DNA of 33,354 bases from Candidatus Ruania gallistercoris (GCA_019116305.1 DXBY01000183.1:1-33354); one strand, 5' to 3'; counted from the stretch's first letter, positions 18,468-29,329 are shown. Program-made: numbers and translations. Notes: generated from the letters alone by a model not told the origin.

Positions 18468-19742
18468 ATGAGCCACCCGGATCCGCCAGGGCAGAACGGA
18501 GCTGAGCCGCCCGACTGGGGTGGTGCGGCGCCCACACCGCCGCCGGGACCGCAGCAGCCCGGCCGGCCCGCAGGGGGGCCGCCCGCAGGATGGGGCGAGG
18601 CTCCTCCACCCGGTGGGTATGGCCAGCAGCCGGGCTACGGACAACAGCCCGGTTATGGCCAGCAGCCGGGTTACGGCCAACAACCGGGCTACGGCCAGGG
18701 ACAGGGCGCCTACACCCAGTCCGGCGGTTACGGCCAACAGCCGGGCTACGGTCAGCAGCCGGGCGGCGACTACGGCCAGTACGGGGGGCAGACCGGTGGG
18801 CTCCCGCCGGCCTGGGGTCCGGCGCCGCAGCCGGGGATCATCCCGTTGCGACCACTGACCCTCGGCGAGATCTACGACGGCGCTATCCGCTCCATCCGGA
18901 CCAATCCGGCCGTGATGTTCGTTCTCTCTGCACTACTGGTCGCCGTGGCGACGCTGGTGCAGGGCATCGCCACCTGGGGGGTGTTCGAGGACCTGAACGC
19001 CCTGGTCGGGATGGACCCGGAGACGATGGCCACCCTGGACAGCAGCTCGCTGATGGCCACGCTGCAGTCCGCCGTGCTCGGCTTTGCGATCTCTGGTGTG
19101 GTCTCGTTCCTGATCACCACGATCCTCAACGGGCTGCTCATCCACGCGGTGAGCCAGGCGGTGATCGGGCGGAAGATGAACCTCGAGGAGGTCTGGAACG
19201 CCACCAAGCGGCAGATCCCCCGGCTGCTGCTGCTCAGCATCGTGGTCACCCTGATCATGCTGGCCGTGGTCGCGGTGCTCGCCAGCCTGGTGGCTCTGCT
19301 AGCGCTGACCGAGAACGTGGCGGCGATCGGCGTCGGTGTGCTGGTGGTGGCGCTGCTGATGATCGTCGGCATCCTCGCCGTGGCCACGCTCACCGTGCTG
19401 GCGACCCCGGCGCTGGTACTCGAGCGTGCCGGGGTGTTCACCGCGCTGCGCCGGTCCTTCACCCTCACCAAGCAGTCCTTCTGGCGGGTGCTGGGGATCT
19501 ACCTGCTCACCGCCATCCTGGTCGGTATCCTCAGCTCGGTGATCGCTTACCCGGTCGCCATCTTCGGCGAGCTCATCGGCTCGGCCAGCGGGATGTACGT
19601 CCTCAACCTGGTGGCGAACGTGATCGCCCTGTCCATCACCACCCCGTTCATGGCGGCGGTCACCGCGCTGCTCTACATCGACGTGCGGATGCGCCTGGAG
19701 GCGCTGGACGTCGAGCTCGCCCGGGCCGCCCAGGAGTCGTGA
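18468..19742 (+). CDS. Polytopic membrane protein with Gly-Tyr-Gln repeat N-terminus
   Basis: 424 aa from the ATG at 18468; an ATG at 18402 in frame would add 22 residues that do not look conserved. Residues 1-125 are disordered and carry two blocks of a 6-residue repeat (G-Y-G-Q-Q-P, coded at about 18615-18699 and 18724-18768). Residues about 148-420 hold around six membrane helices with two-part layout, and a [17 protein letters not shown]-type segment typical of the GlpQ membrane-domain/DUF7847 group of actinobacteria. The function is unknown. It leads the operon with DUF4129, DUF4350, MoxR and DUF58 and is divergent from mtrA. Confidence 0.82.
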   Translation: MSHPDPPGQNGAEPPDWGGAAPTPPPGPQQPGRPAGGPPAGWGEAPPPGGYGQQPGYGQQPGYGQQPGYGQQPGYGQGQGAYTQSGGYGQQPGYGQQPGGDYGQYGGQTGGLPPAWGPAPQPGIIPLRPLTLGEIYDGAIRSIRTNPAVMFVLSALLVAVATLVQGIATWGVFEDLNALVGMDPETMATLDSSSLMATLQSAVLGFAISGVVSFLITTILNGLLIHAVSQAVIGRKMNLEEVWNATKRQIPRLLLLSIVVTLIMLAVVAVLASLVALLALTENVAAIGVGVLVVALLMIVGILAVATLTVLATPALVLERAGVFTALRRSFTLTKQSFWRVLGIYLLTAILVGILSSVIAYPVAIFGELIGSASGMYVLNLVANVIALSITTPFMAAVTALLYIDVRMRLEALDVELARAAQES

Positions 19743-20416
19743 GCGTGCCCGGCCCCTGGTCGAGGGAGGCTCCGTTGACCCCCTCGGCGGACGAGGCGCG
19801 CGAGTGGGCCGAGGCCGAGCTCGCCAAGGCGATCTACAACGACGAACCCACGTTGCTGGAGCGACTGCTGAACTGGCTCGCGGAACTCTGGCGTGAGCTG
19901 ATGTCCTGGAACGAGAGCGTCGGCCCCGTGGTGCTGCCCCTGGTGGTGCTCGCCGTCGCCGTGCTGATCGTGGCTGCGGCCCTGCTGATTGGTGGCCCGA
20001 TCCGGCGGCGGCGTGCCCGGCAGCAGGGCACCAGCGCCGCTGTGCTCGACGGTGACGAACGCACCTCCGGCGAGCTCCGGTCCGCCGCTGAGGCAGCTGC
20101 GGCGGCCGGGAACCACTCGTTGGCGGTGCTGGAACGCTTCCGTGCGATCGTGCGGTCCCTGGACGAACGCGTCGTGCTCGAGGACCGGGCCGGGCGCACT
20201 GCTCATGAGGCCGCCACCGAGGCCGGCCACGGGCTCCCGGACTGTGCGCCTGATCTGCTCCGCGCCTCCGGGCTCTTCGATGCAGTCTGCTACGGCGACC
20301 TGCAGGCCGAGCCGGCCGACTACGACCAGGTGGTGGCTGTGGACGAGGCGGTGGCAGCGGCTCGGCCAGTGCGGCTGGCCGGGATGGAGCACGATCAACA
20401 GGCGGTCGCTGGATGA
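19739..20416 (+). CDS. DUF4129-domain membrane protein
   Basis: 225 aa. The GTG start (19739) overlaps the stop of the previous gene (GTGA), a coupled start; a second GTG at 19745 is possible. There is an amphipathic N-terminus (EREWAE-like helices), one membrane helix (63-86), and a cytoplasmic DUF4129 domain (about 120-215) with [22 protein letters not shown] and [14 protein letters not shown]4129 proteins accompany MoxR-DUF58 systems and are thought to act with transglutaminase-like membrane proteins; here no transglutaminase gene is present. Function unknown. Confidence 0.85.
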   Translation: MSVPGPWSREAPLTPSADEAREWAEAELAKAIYNDEPTLLERLLNWLAELWRELMSWNESVGPVVLPLVVLAVAVLIVAAALLIGGPIRRRRARQQGTSAAVLDGDERTSGELRSAAEAAAAAGNHSLAVLERFRAIVRSLDERVVLEDRAGRTAHEAATEAGHGLPDCAPDLLRASGLFDAVCYGDLQAEPADYDQVVAVDEAVAAARPVRLAGMEHDQQAVAG

Positions 20417-21596
20417 GCGCGGCCCCGCCCACCTTCAGCGCACTCGGGCGACGCCATGGCAGCGATGCGGACGCCGACCGGGCATCACGCTCCGGGCGCC
20501 GCAGCCTGCTCTTCGTGGGTATCGCTCTGCTCGCGTTGATCTTGGCCGCTGTCCTGCTCAGCAGGCTCTCCCCGGACACCAGCCAGGAACCGCTCTCGGC
20601 AAGCAACCCGGATCCGGTCGGGGCGCGAGCCGCCGCCCAGATCCTCGGCGAGCACGGTGTGCAGGTGACCGAGGTGAGCACCACCGCTGCGGCGCTGGCC
20701 GATGCCCGCCCGGAAGCCACGCTGCTGATCACCGGTGCCGACGAGCTCCGGCCGGAGCAGCTGCGAGCCCTGGCCGACGTCCCCTCGGACGTGGTGCTCA
20801 TCGGCCTCGGCTACGGGGACCTCTCCGCGCTCACCGACCGGGTGCAGGTGGAGGGCGGCGGAGCCCAGGGCACCTACCCGGCCGAGTGCTCCGACGAGCA
20901 CGCCCAGGCGGCCGAAGAACTGTCCACCGCCGGCCCGGGCCTGGCCACACATCCGGACATGGAGGGCTGCTTCCCGCTCGATGACACCGCCGGCACCGTT
21001 GCCTTCGGTACCTGGACGGCCCAGGACGGGCAGACCTGGTCCGTGCTGGCCAACCCGCACCCACTGACCAACGCCGGTCTGGACGAAGCCGGCAACGCGG
21101 CCCTGGTACTGCGCATCCTCGGCCAGCACGAGCACCTCACCTGGTACGTCCCGGATCCCAATGACGACTTCGGGATGAGTGAGGAGGGCCCCTCGTCGTT
21201 GATCCCGGGCATGGTCGCCGTGCAGGTGCTGATCACGCTGGTGGCGTTCGCCTACTGGCGTGGCCGACGGCTCGGCCGGGTGGTGGTGGAACCGCTGCCG
21301 GTGGTCGTGCGGGCCACAGAGACCACCCGCGGACGCGGCCGGCTGTACCGCAGGGGTCGGTCCTACGCGCACGCGGCCGCCGCACTGCGTGCCGGTACCA
21401 TCTCCCGGATCGCCGCCCGGCTCGGCCTACCGCGCACCGCCACCGGCCCGGACGTGGTCGAGGCACTCTCCCGCGCCACCGGCCGCCCACCCGAGGCGAT
21501 CGACTCCCTGCTCTACGGCCCACCGCCCACCGACGACGCATCGCTGATCACCCTGACCCAGGCCCTGGACATACTGGAAAGCGAGGTTCATCGCTG

Positions 21597-21597
<1 letters not shown>
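20413..21597 (+). CDS. DUF4350-domain membrane protein
   Basis: 394 aa. Membrane helix 31-50, an extracytoplasmic DUF4350 domain (about 60-250) that resembles a Rossmann/GATase-like fold (SNPDPVGARAAAQILGEHGVQV, then LLITGADELRPEQLRAL), a second helix (about 258-277), then a basic cytoplasmic tail containing RRGRSYAHAAAALRAGTI and LGLPRTATGPDVVEALSRATGR. This is the standard plan of the DUF4350 partner of actinobacterial MoxR operons. Start overlaps the DUF4129 stop by 4 nt and its stop shares a base with the moxR start. Confidence 0.87.
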
Positions 21598-22921
<1,324 letters not shown>

Positions 22922-22922
<1 letters not shown>

Positions 22923-24214
22923 TGGTCATCACCGGTCCTGCGGTCGCGCTGGTTGCGCTCGGCATCCTTCCGGTGGCGCTTGCTCCCCAGGCTGCCACTG
23001 TGTGGGTGTGGGCACTGATCGTGGTGCTCGCCGTCGGGGCGGATCTGCTGCTGGCCGGTTCCCCGGCCCGGGTGCAGGTGCGGCGCGGTCCGCTCGGGTC
23101 GGTGCGCCGGGAGCAGAGTGCCACCTCGGTGCTCACCCTGACCAACAGCGGCAACCGTACGCTGCGCGTGCTGGTGCGTGATGCCTGGCAGCCGACCGCC
23201 GGGGCAGGCAGCAACCGGTTCCGGCTGACGCTGCCCGCCGGGGAGTCCCGCCGGGTGCGCACCCCGCTACGGCCGCACCGGCGCGGGGACCTGCATGCGG
23301 ACCGGGTGACCGTGCGCTGCTACGGTCCGCTGCGGCTGGCCGCCCGGCAAGCCTCCCGGGAGGTACCCGGTACGCTGCGGGTGCTCTCGGAGTTCAAGTC
23401 CCGGCGGCACCTACCCTCCCGGCTCGCCCGGCTGCGGGAGATGGACGGGCGCACCGCGGTGAACGTGCGCGGTCAGGGGACCGAGTTCGACTCGCTGCGT
23501 GAGTACGTGATCGGTGACGACGTCCGCGCGATCGACTGGCGGGCCACCGCCCGGCGTGCGGAGGTGGTGGTGCGCACCTGGCGCCCGGAGCGAGACCGGC
23601 GGGTGATGATCGTGCTGGACTCCTCCAGGCTGTCCGCCGCCCGGCTGGGCGACGAGCCCCGGATCGAGGCTCAGATCGAGGCCGCGCTGCTGCTCACCGC
23701 GCTCGCCTCCAAGGCTGGGGACCGGGTGGACCTGCTCGCCCTGGACCACACGGTGCGCGCGCGGGTGCGCGGCAACCACGGGCCCACGGTGATGGCCAAG
23801 CTCGCCGATGCCCTCTCCGGGGTGCACCCCACCCTGGTGGAACCGGACTGGACCCGCACCACCCAGCAGGTGCGGGACACGCTCTCCCAGCGGGCGCTGG
23901 TGGTGCTGCTGACCGCAGTGGAGGCGGGTGTGGCCGAGACGGGACTGCTGCCGGCAGTGGCCACCCTCGCCCGGGATCATCAGCTGATCGTCGCCTCGGC
24001 CACCGATCCGGGCACCGACCAGCTACGCCGGACCCGGGAGACCTCCGCGGAGGTGTTCGACGCCGCGGCCGCAGAACGCAGCGACCTGGAGCGCGCGGCA
24101 CTGGCCGCCCGGTTGCGGCGCACCGGCGCCGAAGTGGTCGAACGGCTGCCGGACCAGCTGCCGCCCGCGCTGGCGGACACCTACCTGGCGTTGAAGGCAG
24201 CCGGGCGGCTCTAG
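22922..24214 (+). CDS. DUF58-domain membrane protein
   Basis: 430 aa from the ATG at 22922, which shares its A with the moxR stop (TGATG). Two N-terminal membrane segments (about 3-21 and 25-45), a beta-sandwich region (50-160), then the DUF58 signature (186-215: GTEFDSLREYVIGDD and AIDWRATARR) leading into a VWA-like domain with VMIVLDSS (228-235). This is the usual MoxR partner. It closes the operon; its stop is 3 bp from the convergent reductase gene. Confidence 0.92.
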
Positions 24215-24217
24215 CCG

Positions 24218-25132
24218 CTACCGGGTCGATCCAACCCGCCCGGAGAGCTGCTCCACCGCCAGCAGCAGTGCCGAATGGTCCAGGTGGCCCCTCCCCTGGG
24301 CGCACAGAGACGTCATCAGCTCCGCTGTCAGGGCACCGACCGGGATGACGACTCCGGCCTCGCGTGCGGCGGCGGTGAGGATGCCCAGGTCCTTGTGGTG
24401 CAGCTCGGCGCGGAAACCCGGCCGGAAGTCGTGGGCGATCATTCCCGCGGCCTTGCGGTCCAGGATCCGGTTGCCGGCGAGACCGCCGGCCAGCACCGAG
24501 CAGGCAGTCTCCAGGTCGATCTCGTGCGCATCCAGGAAGGTCAAGCCTTCGGCCACTACCTGGATGGTGCCGGCGACGATGAGCTGGTTGGCAGCTTTGA
24601 CGGTCTGCCCGGCGCCGGCCGGGCCCACATGCACGATCGTCGACCCGACGACTTCCAGCACTGGCTGCACGTGCGCCAACGTGGACGCCTGGCCGCCGAC
24701 CATGACGGAGAGTGTGCCTTCGATCGCTCCACTCTCCCCGCCGCTGACCGGAGCATCGAGGAAGTCGATGCCGGCGGTCTGCGCTGCGGCGGACAGCTCC
24801 CGCGCCACCCGCGGTGCGATGGTGCTCATCTCCACCACCACAGCGCCCGGGCGGAGGTGGGCAAAGACGCCGTCCGCTCCCTGCAGCACAGCGGTCACGT
24901 CCGGAGCGTCCGGCAGCATCGTGATGACGACGTCAGCGCTACCGACGGCATCGGCGATGCTCCCGCCCCGGGTGCCACCGGCGGCAACCAGCTCATCCAG
25001 CCGCCCGGGGCTCCGGTTGAAGCCGGTGACCGGGTATCCGGCAGCGACGAGATTCTTGGCCATCGGCAGGCCCATCACCCCCAGGCCGATGACGGCGATC
25101 GCCGGCTGAGGTGCTGCTGGTGCTGTGCTCAC
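24218..25132 (-). CDS. Tartronate semialdehyde (2-hydroxy-3-oxopropionate) reductase-type beta-hydroxyacid dehydrogenase
   Basis: 304 aa from the GTG at 25132 (8 nt after GAGGAG); a GTG at 25141 is too close to that site. The family reduces or oxidises beta-hydroxyacids with NAD(P). Visible: dinucleotide motif GLGVMG (16-21), substrate motif DAPVSGG (126-132), catalytic-lysine motif GQTVKAANQ with K179 and N182, and C-terminal HHKDLGILTAAAREAGV. It follows the aldolase gene by 28 bp. With the dehydratase across the control region the context points to reduction of tartronate semialdehyde to glycerate (GarR/GlxR role), though other family activities (3-hydroxyisobutyrate) cannot be ruled out by sequence alone. 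Confidence 0.87.
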   Translation of the reverse strand: MSTAPAAPQPAIAVIGLGVMGLPMAKNLVAAGYPVTGFNRSPGRLDELVAAGGTRGGSIADAVGSADVVITMLPDAPDVTAVLQGADGVFAHLRPGAVVVEMSTIAPRVARELSAAAQTAGIDFLDAPVSGGESGAIEGTLSVMVGGQASTLAHVQPVLEVVGSTIVHVGPAGAGQTVKAANQLIVAGTIQVVAEGLTFLDAHEIDLETACSVLAGGLAGNRILDRKAAGMIAHDFRPGFRAELHHKDLGILTAAAREAGVVIPVGALTAELMTSLCAQGRGHLDHSALLLAVEQLSGRVGSTR

Positions 25133-25160
25133 GTGGTCCACTCCTCGTTCTCGTTCGGTC

Positions 25161-25793
25161 TTACGCCGACACCAGGTCCATCAGGTGTTCGGCACGTACC
25201 CCGAGCGCGGTCAGGTCACCGTTCTCGGTCAGCGCATCCTGCATGAGCCGGGCACTGACGCCCACCACTGCAGCGCCTGCGGCGAAGTAGGCCGGGACCT
25301 CGGCAATCTCCACGCCCCCGGTAGGAATCAGCGGGACGTCCGGCATCGGCCCATGCAGCTCGCGGATGTAGCTCGGTCCGCCGAGGGGACCCACTGGGGA
25401 AACCTTGACCGCCTCGACACCCAGCTCCCAGGCGGTGAGGATCTCGTTCGGGGTCAGCGCCCCGGGCACGTAGCTGACCCCGGCGGCCCGTGCCACGTCG
25501 GCCACTGAGCGGTGGGTCACCTGACTGACCACGAACTGCGCACCGGCAGCGATCGCAGCCGTGGCATCCTCGGGTCCACGGATCGTGCCGGCCCCGACCG
25601 CGAGATGCGTACCGTATCGGGCGCGCAGCGCAGCGATGCACTCGATCGCGCCGGAGCTGCTGAGCGTGACCTCCACAGCGGGCAGCCCCGCCTCGGCCAG
25701 GACGTCCACGGCGACGGGGAACTGCTCGGTAGTGGCGGCTCGGAGTACGGCCACGACCGGCTGCTGGGCCACCAGTGCTCGCAGAGTGTGCAT
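25161..25793 (-). CDS. KDPG/KHG-type class I aldolase
   Basis: 210 aa from the ATG at 25793, which has a near-perfect AAAGGAGG site. (beta/alpha)8 aldolase that cleaves a 2-keto-3-deoxy acid to pyruvate through a Schiff base. Visible: R18 (VVAVLR), general-base E41 (AVEVTL), VGAGTI (67-71), Schiff-base K130 in VKVSPVGPLGG, and PTGGV (157-161). The lysine segment differs from the KFFPA motif of classical KDPG aldolase, so substrate may differ. In context it would split 5-keto-4-deoxyglucarate into pyruvate and tartronate semialdehyde, a job done by class II GarL in E. coli; KDPG or KDPGal cleavage remains possible. Confidence 0.85.
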   Translation of the reverse strand: MHTLRALVAQQPVVAVLRAATTEQFPVAVDVLAEAGLPAVEVTLSSSGAIECIAALRARYGTHLAVGAGTIRGPEDATAAIAAGAQFVVSQVTHRSVADVARAAGVSYVPGALTPNEILTAWELGVEAVKVSPVGPLGGPSYIRELHGPMPDVPLIPTGGVEIAEVPAYFAAGAAVVGVSARLMQDALTENGDLTALGVRAEHLMDLVSA

Positions 25794-25806
25794 CGACGCC
25801 TCCTTT

Positions 25807-25829
25807 ACTTGTACGATGACTCTACAAGT
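25807..25829. promoter_or_regulatory. Palindromic operator in the aldolase/dehydratase control region
   Basis: ACTTGTA and TACAAGT (7-bp arms, 9-bp centre). TACGAT occurs at 25812 and again at 25832, 20 bp apart. The palindrome covers the -35 of the rightward promoter and abuts the -10 of the leftward one, so a bound repressor would block both. The GntR protein encoded downstream is the natural candidate. Confidence 0.55.
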
Positions 25830-25837
25830 TATACGAT
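25809..25837 (+). promoter_or_regulatory. Predicted promoter of dehydratase-gntR
   Basis: TTGTAC (25809-25814), 17 bp, TACGAT (25832-25837). Start of transcription would be near 25844, giving a leader of about 40 nt with GAGGGAG before the ATG at 25883. Confidence 0.5.
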
Positions 25838-25855
25838 CACTTATCTGGGCCGCAA
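25828..25855 (-). promoter_or_regulatory. Predicted promoter of aldolase-reductase
   Basis: On the minus strand TTGCGG (25855-25850), 16 bp, TATAAC (25833-25828). It interlocks with the opposing promoter, and the palindrome lies over its start region. Confidence 0.4.
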
Positions 25856-25882
25856 GGCGTTCGTCCGAGGGAGCCAATCGTC

Positions 25883-27082
25883 ATGGAGCACAACCACCAG
25901 CCGGAAACAGGTACCGCGGCGCCCGGGGCCACGCTGATCGCCCCGGAGCTCGCTGGTTCCGGCGAGGTGATCCAGTGGATCCGGCTCTCCTCAGTCACGC
26001 TGCCGCTGCAGCAGGCGATCAGTGATGCGAAGGTCTTCACCGGCCGACAGCGTCCGATGACCGAGGTGGTGCTGCTGTTCGCCGAGGTGAGCACCAGCGC
26101 AGGCCTGGAGGGCATCGGTTTCAGCTACTCCAAGCGAGCCGGCGGCCCCGCGCAGTACGCCCACGCCGAAGAAGTGGCCGGTGACCTGCTCGGCGAGGAC
26201 CCCAACGACATCCCGCGGCTGTATGACAAGCTGCTCTGGTCCGGCGCCTCGGTCGGGCGTAGCGGTGTCGCAGTGCAGGCCATCGCCGCCCTCGACATCG
26301 CCCTCTGGGACCTCAAGGCCAAGCGCGCCGGCCTCCCGCTGGCGAAGCTGCTCGGCACGCACCACGACGCCGTGCGCACCTACAACACCTCGGGCGGGTT
26401 CCTGCACGCCGACATCGGCCAGGTGAAGGAAAACGCCACCCGAGCCCTGGAGAACGGGATCGGCGGGATCAAGCTCAAGGTCGGCCTGCCGGACGAGCGC
26501 ACTGACCTCCTTCGGGTTCGCACCATGCGCGATCACCTGGGTGAGAGCGTGCCCTTGATGGTCGACGCGAACCAGCAGTGGGACCGCAACCGGGCGCTCC
26601 GGATCGGGCGCCGGCTCGAGGAGTTCGACCTCACCTGGATCGAAGAACCCTTGGATGCCTACGACGCCGCAGGGCACGCTGCGCTGACCCGCGCCCTCGA
26701 CACGCCGATCGCCACCGGTGAGATGCTCTCCAGCGTCGCCGAGCATCGCACCCTGATCGAGAGCCAGGCCTGCGACATCCTGCAGCCGGACGCTCCGCGC
26801 GTGGGTGGCATCACTCCGTTCCTCCAGCTGGCGACGCTTGCGGACGTCGCAGGGATTGACCTGTCGCCGCACTTCGCCATGGAGATCCACCTGCACCTGG
26901 CCGCGACGTATCGCCGCGAGCCCTGGGTGGAGCACTTCGAGTGGCTCGACCCGCTGTTCGACGAGCGGCTGGAGATCGCCGACGGTCGCATGCTCATCCC
27001 GGACCGGCCCGGACTCGGCATCACCCTGAGCGCCCAGGCTCGGGCCTGGGTGACCGAGACTACTGTGGTGGGTCGACGATAG
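25883..27082 (+). CDS. Enolase-superfamily acid-sugar dehydratase, L-talarate/galactarate type
   Basis: 399 aa. Mandelate racemase/muconate lactonizing branch: N-terminal capping domain, then a (beta/alpha)7 barrel. All residues of the L-talarate/galactarate dehydratase pattern are in place: K197 and K199 (GIKLKVG), metal ligands D228 (DANQQW), E254 (IEEPL), E280 (TGEM), and H330 (SPHFAMEIHLHLA). From memory these are offset by two from the characterised Salmonella TalrD/GalrD numbering. It would dehydrate galactarate or talarate to a 5-keto-4-deoxy acid. Other MR-group dehydratases share the residues, so the substrate is inferred. It is followed 9 bp later by gntR and divergent from aldolase and reductase. 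Confidence 0.85.
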   Translation: MEHNHQPETGTAAPGATLIAPELAGSGEVIQWIRLSSVTLPLQQAISDAKVFTGRQRPMTEVVLLFAEVSTSAGLEGIGFSYSKRAGGPAQYAHAEEVAGDLLGEDPNDIPRLYDKLLWSGASVGRSGVAVQAIAALDIALWDLKAKRAGLPLAKLLGTHHDAVRTYNTSGGFLHADIGQVKENATRALENGIGGIKLKVGLPDERTDLLRVRTMRDHLGESVPLMVDANQQWDRNRALRIGRRLEEFDLTWIEEPLDAYDAAGHAALTRALDTPIATGEMLSSVAEHRTLIESQACDILQPDAPRVGGITPFLQLATLADVAGIDLSPHFAMEIHLHLAATYRREPWVEHFEWLDPLFDERLEIADGRMLIPDRPGLGITLSAQARAWVTETTVVGRR

Positions 27083-27091
27083 GGTCCGACC

Positions 27092-27808
27092 ATGGAGCCA
27101 GTCTCTGATCCGATCGACCGCACGAGCGCCCGGGGTCTCGGCGGAGAGCTCGTGCTGCGGCTGACCGAGCTGATCCAGGATGGCACGATCCGCAAAGGTG
27201 AGAAGCTGCCCACGGAGAGCTCTCTGATGGAGAGCTATCAGGTGAGCCGGACCGTGGTCCGGGAAGCGATCTCGCAGCTGCGGGCATCGGGGCTGGTGGA
27301 GACGCAGCAGGGCCGCGGCTCATTCGTGCTGACCGCGCCCAGCCACGGGCAGTTCGCTCTCGATGCCAACGAGATTCGCACTGTCGACGATGTCTGGGAC
27401 ATGCTCGACTTCCGCCTCGGCATCGAGTCCGAGGCCGCGGCCTTGGCAGCCGGCCGGCGCACCGACCAGCAGTTGGCGGAGCTCCGACGGCTACAGCAGC
27501 GGTTTGAGGACTGCGAGTCCCGGCCCAGCGATGCGGTCGAGGCAGACTTCGCGCTGCACCTTGGCGTAGCCAATGCTGCCCGGAACAGGCACTACAGCGC
27601 CCTGCTGAAATCCGTCGGGCCGATGATGATCGTGATGCCCAAGTTCCGGTTGCTGACCGGCGGGGACGCCAACCGCGAGGACAATGTCCGCCTCGCCGCG
27701 CTTGAGCACGACGCCATCGTGAGCGCGATCGCCCGTCAGGAACCGGAGACCGCGCGCGCCGCCATCCGGCTGCACCTGGCGAACTCCCGGGCACGAATGA
27801 TGGGCTGA
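27092..27808 (+). CDS. FadR-subfamily GntR regulator with FCD domain
   Basis: 238 aa. The winged helix (about 14-82) shows GEKLPTESSLMESYQVSRTVVREAI and the GRGSFVL wing. The FCD ligand domain (about 98-232) retains the metal-site pattern D152, H156, H206 and H228. FCD regulators usually sense small acids such as sugar acids, so an aldarate or pathway intermediate is likely. It lies in an operon with the dehydratase, and its probable operator is the palindrome in the divergent control region. Its stop is 3 bp from that of the convergent serine hydrolase. Confidence 0.9.
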   Translation: MEPVSDPIDRTSARGLGGELVLRLTELIQDGTIRKGEKLPTESSLMESYQVSRTVVREAISQLRASGLVETQQGRGSFVLTAPSHGQFALDANEIRTVDDVWDMLDFRLGIESEAAALAAGRRTDQQLAELRRLQQRFEDCESRPSDAVEADFALHLGVANAARNRHYSALLKSVGPMMIVMPKFRLLTGGDANREDNVRLAALEHDAIVSAIARQEPETARAAIRLHLANSRARMMG

Positions 27809-27811
27809 GCC

Positions 27812-29329
27812 TCAGCTCGCCCGGTGACCGCTGACTGTGCCCTCGTACTCCTCCGCGAACATCTCGGCAGCTCGGTTCATCGCCAAGGTCACCCCGTCCC
27901 CCTGGACCGCAACGGTGAAGTCCAGCTGGGCGTGATAGTGACCGATCACCTGCGAACGCAGGTACAGGGTGTGCTCATCCAGCCACGCAGCCGAGCTGAG
28001 TGTCTCGTACCCGTACCCGGGGAGTTCGTGCCGGATGAAGGTGCCGACGCCGAACGGGAAAGTGTGCTCCTGACCATCATGGGTGATCAGCCGGAGCTCG
28101 CCTCCACTCTCCCCCGCTTCCAGAGCCAGCCGGGCGAACGGCACGTAGCCCTCATCCAGCTGCCACGTCGCGGACAGCTCCTTGGCAGCGACCCCCGCCA
28201 CCAGCGGTACGGGTGCCAGCGACAGGGATCCGACCAGATCGGCGAGGTCGTCAGCGGCTGCTGGGTCGGCGAGGACCGGACCGGTCAGTGCCGGCAGCAG
28301 CTCCTCCCAGACGGCATCGAAGAACGCCTGGTCCGCCCCACCCACCGGCTGGTTGTCCCCAGTGGTCACGACGACGAGCTCGTGCTCCGGCAGGCAGAGC
28401 GCGATCTGCCCACCCATCCCCCGGGCGGAGAAACCGCCGTGCTGGTTGCGCCAGAACTGGAACCCATATCCGCACTGGCTGTCCGGGAACCGCCCGGCCG
28501 TGTGCCTGGTCGCGGCCTGGTAGCCCGTGGCGGCGCGCATGTACTCGGCCGAGATCACCTGATCGTCGCCCCACCGACCCTCATCGAGGCAGAGCTGGGC
28601 GAACCGGAGGAAGTCACGCGGGGTGGAGAACAACCCCGACCCGCCATGGGCCACCCCAGCCGGATTGACCTCCACCTCGCGCGCACTCGGGCGGCCGCCG
28701 AGCTCCTCCCGCGTCATTCCCGTGGGACTGAGCAGAGCCGTCGGCGCCGCCTCGACCCCGATCCGGCGTAGTACCCGGTCCATCAGGAAGTCCGGGAGTC
28801 GCTGCTGGCTGAGCCGCTCGACGAGTGCTGTCAGCACCACCGTGGCCGAGGTGTCGTAGGAGAAGACGGCGCCGGGTTGCCGGGAGGGTGGCACCGTGAA
28901 GAACGTGCGCACCCAGTCGGTGTCGTCGGCCTGCTTGTAGGTGGTGCTGCCGTGCGCGGTACGCATGGTCAGCAGATCGACCACGCGCATCGCGGCCACG
29001 TACGGGTCCACCGGCCCGCTGGGCGCCTTGTCCGGGAAATAGTCGATCACCCGGTCGGAGAGGGTGAGGTGGCCGTCGTCGACGAGAGCGCCGACCGCGA
29101 CGGCGACGTAGGACTTGCTCGCGGAGTACAACCGGTGCGGGGTCTGCGCCGTGTACGGCCACCAGTAGGCCTCGAAGGCGAGCGTGCCCGCTCGGGCGAT
29201 CAGCAACGAGTGTGCGTTCAGACCGCGCCGTTCCAGGCGGGTGAGGAACCGGCGGATCGCGCGGCTCGGCACTCCCGCCTCGTCCGGGACGTCCGTCCTG
29301 CCCAACTCTGCACCCACCGCAGACATCAT
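27812..29329 (-). CDS. Serine hydrolase, beta-lactamase/class C esterase fold
   Basis: 505 aa. No signal peptide, so probably cytosolic. The catalytic SxxK is at S69-K72 (LYSASKSY). The second motif is Y158 in FSYDTSAT, Tyr-Asp-Thr instead of the usual Tyr-x-Asn. A third motif may be the HGGSG or RGMGGQ stretch. Residues about 370-505 are an extra C-terminal domain. Members include family VIII esterases, peptidases and true beta-lactamases; a cytosolic hydrolase at the end of a sugar-transport operon more likely removes an ester or acyl group from an imported compound (inference). Its start overlaps the permease stop by 4 nt (ATGATG). Confidence 0.88.
   Translation of the reverse strand: MMSAVGAELGRTDVPDEAGVPSRAIRRFLTRLERRGLNAHSLLIARAGTLAFEAYWWPYTAQTPHRLYSASKSYVAVAVGALVDDGHLTLSDRVIDYFPDKAPSGPVDPYVAAMRVVDLLTMRTAHGSTTYKQADDTDWVRTFFTVPPSRQPGAVFSYDTSATVVLTALVERLSQQRLPDFLMDRVLRRIGVEAAPTALLSPTGMTREELGGRPSAREVEVNPAGVAHGGSGLFSTPRDFLRFAQLCLDEGRWGDDQVISAEYMRAATGYQAATRHTAGRFPDSQCGYGFQFWRNQHGGFSARGMGGQIALCLPEHELVVVTTGDNQPVGGADQAFFDAVWEELLPALTGPVLADPAAADDLADLVGSLSLAPVPLVAGVAAKELSATWQLDEGYVPFARLALEAGESGGELRLITHDGQEHTFPFGVGTFIRHELPGYGYETLSSAAWLDEHTLYLRSQVIGHYHAQLDFTVAVQGDGVTLAMNRAAEMFAEEYEGTVSGHRAS

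Noticed and set aside
18615-18768. CRISPR-like or intergenic tandem repeat
   Set aside because: The 18-bp periodicity is in frame and codes for a Gly-Tyr-Gln-Gln-Pro protein repeat; there are no spacers.
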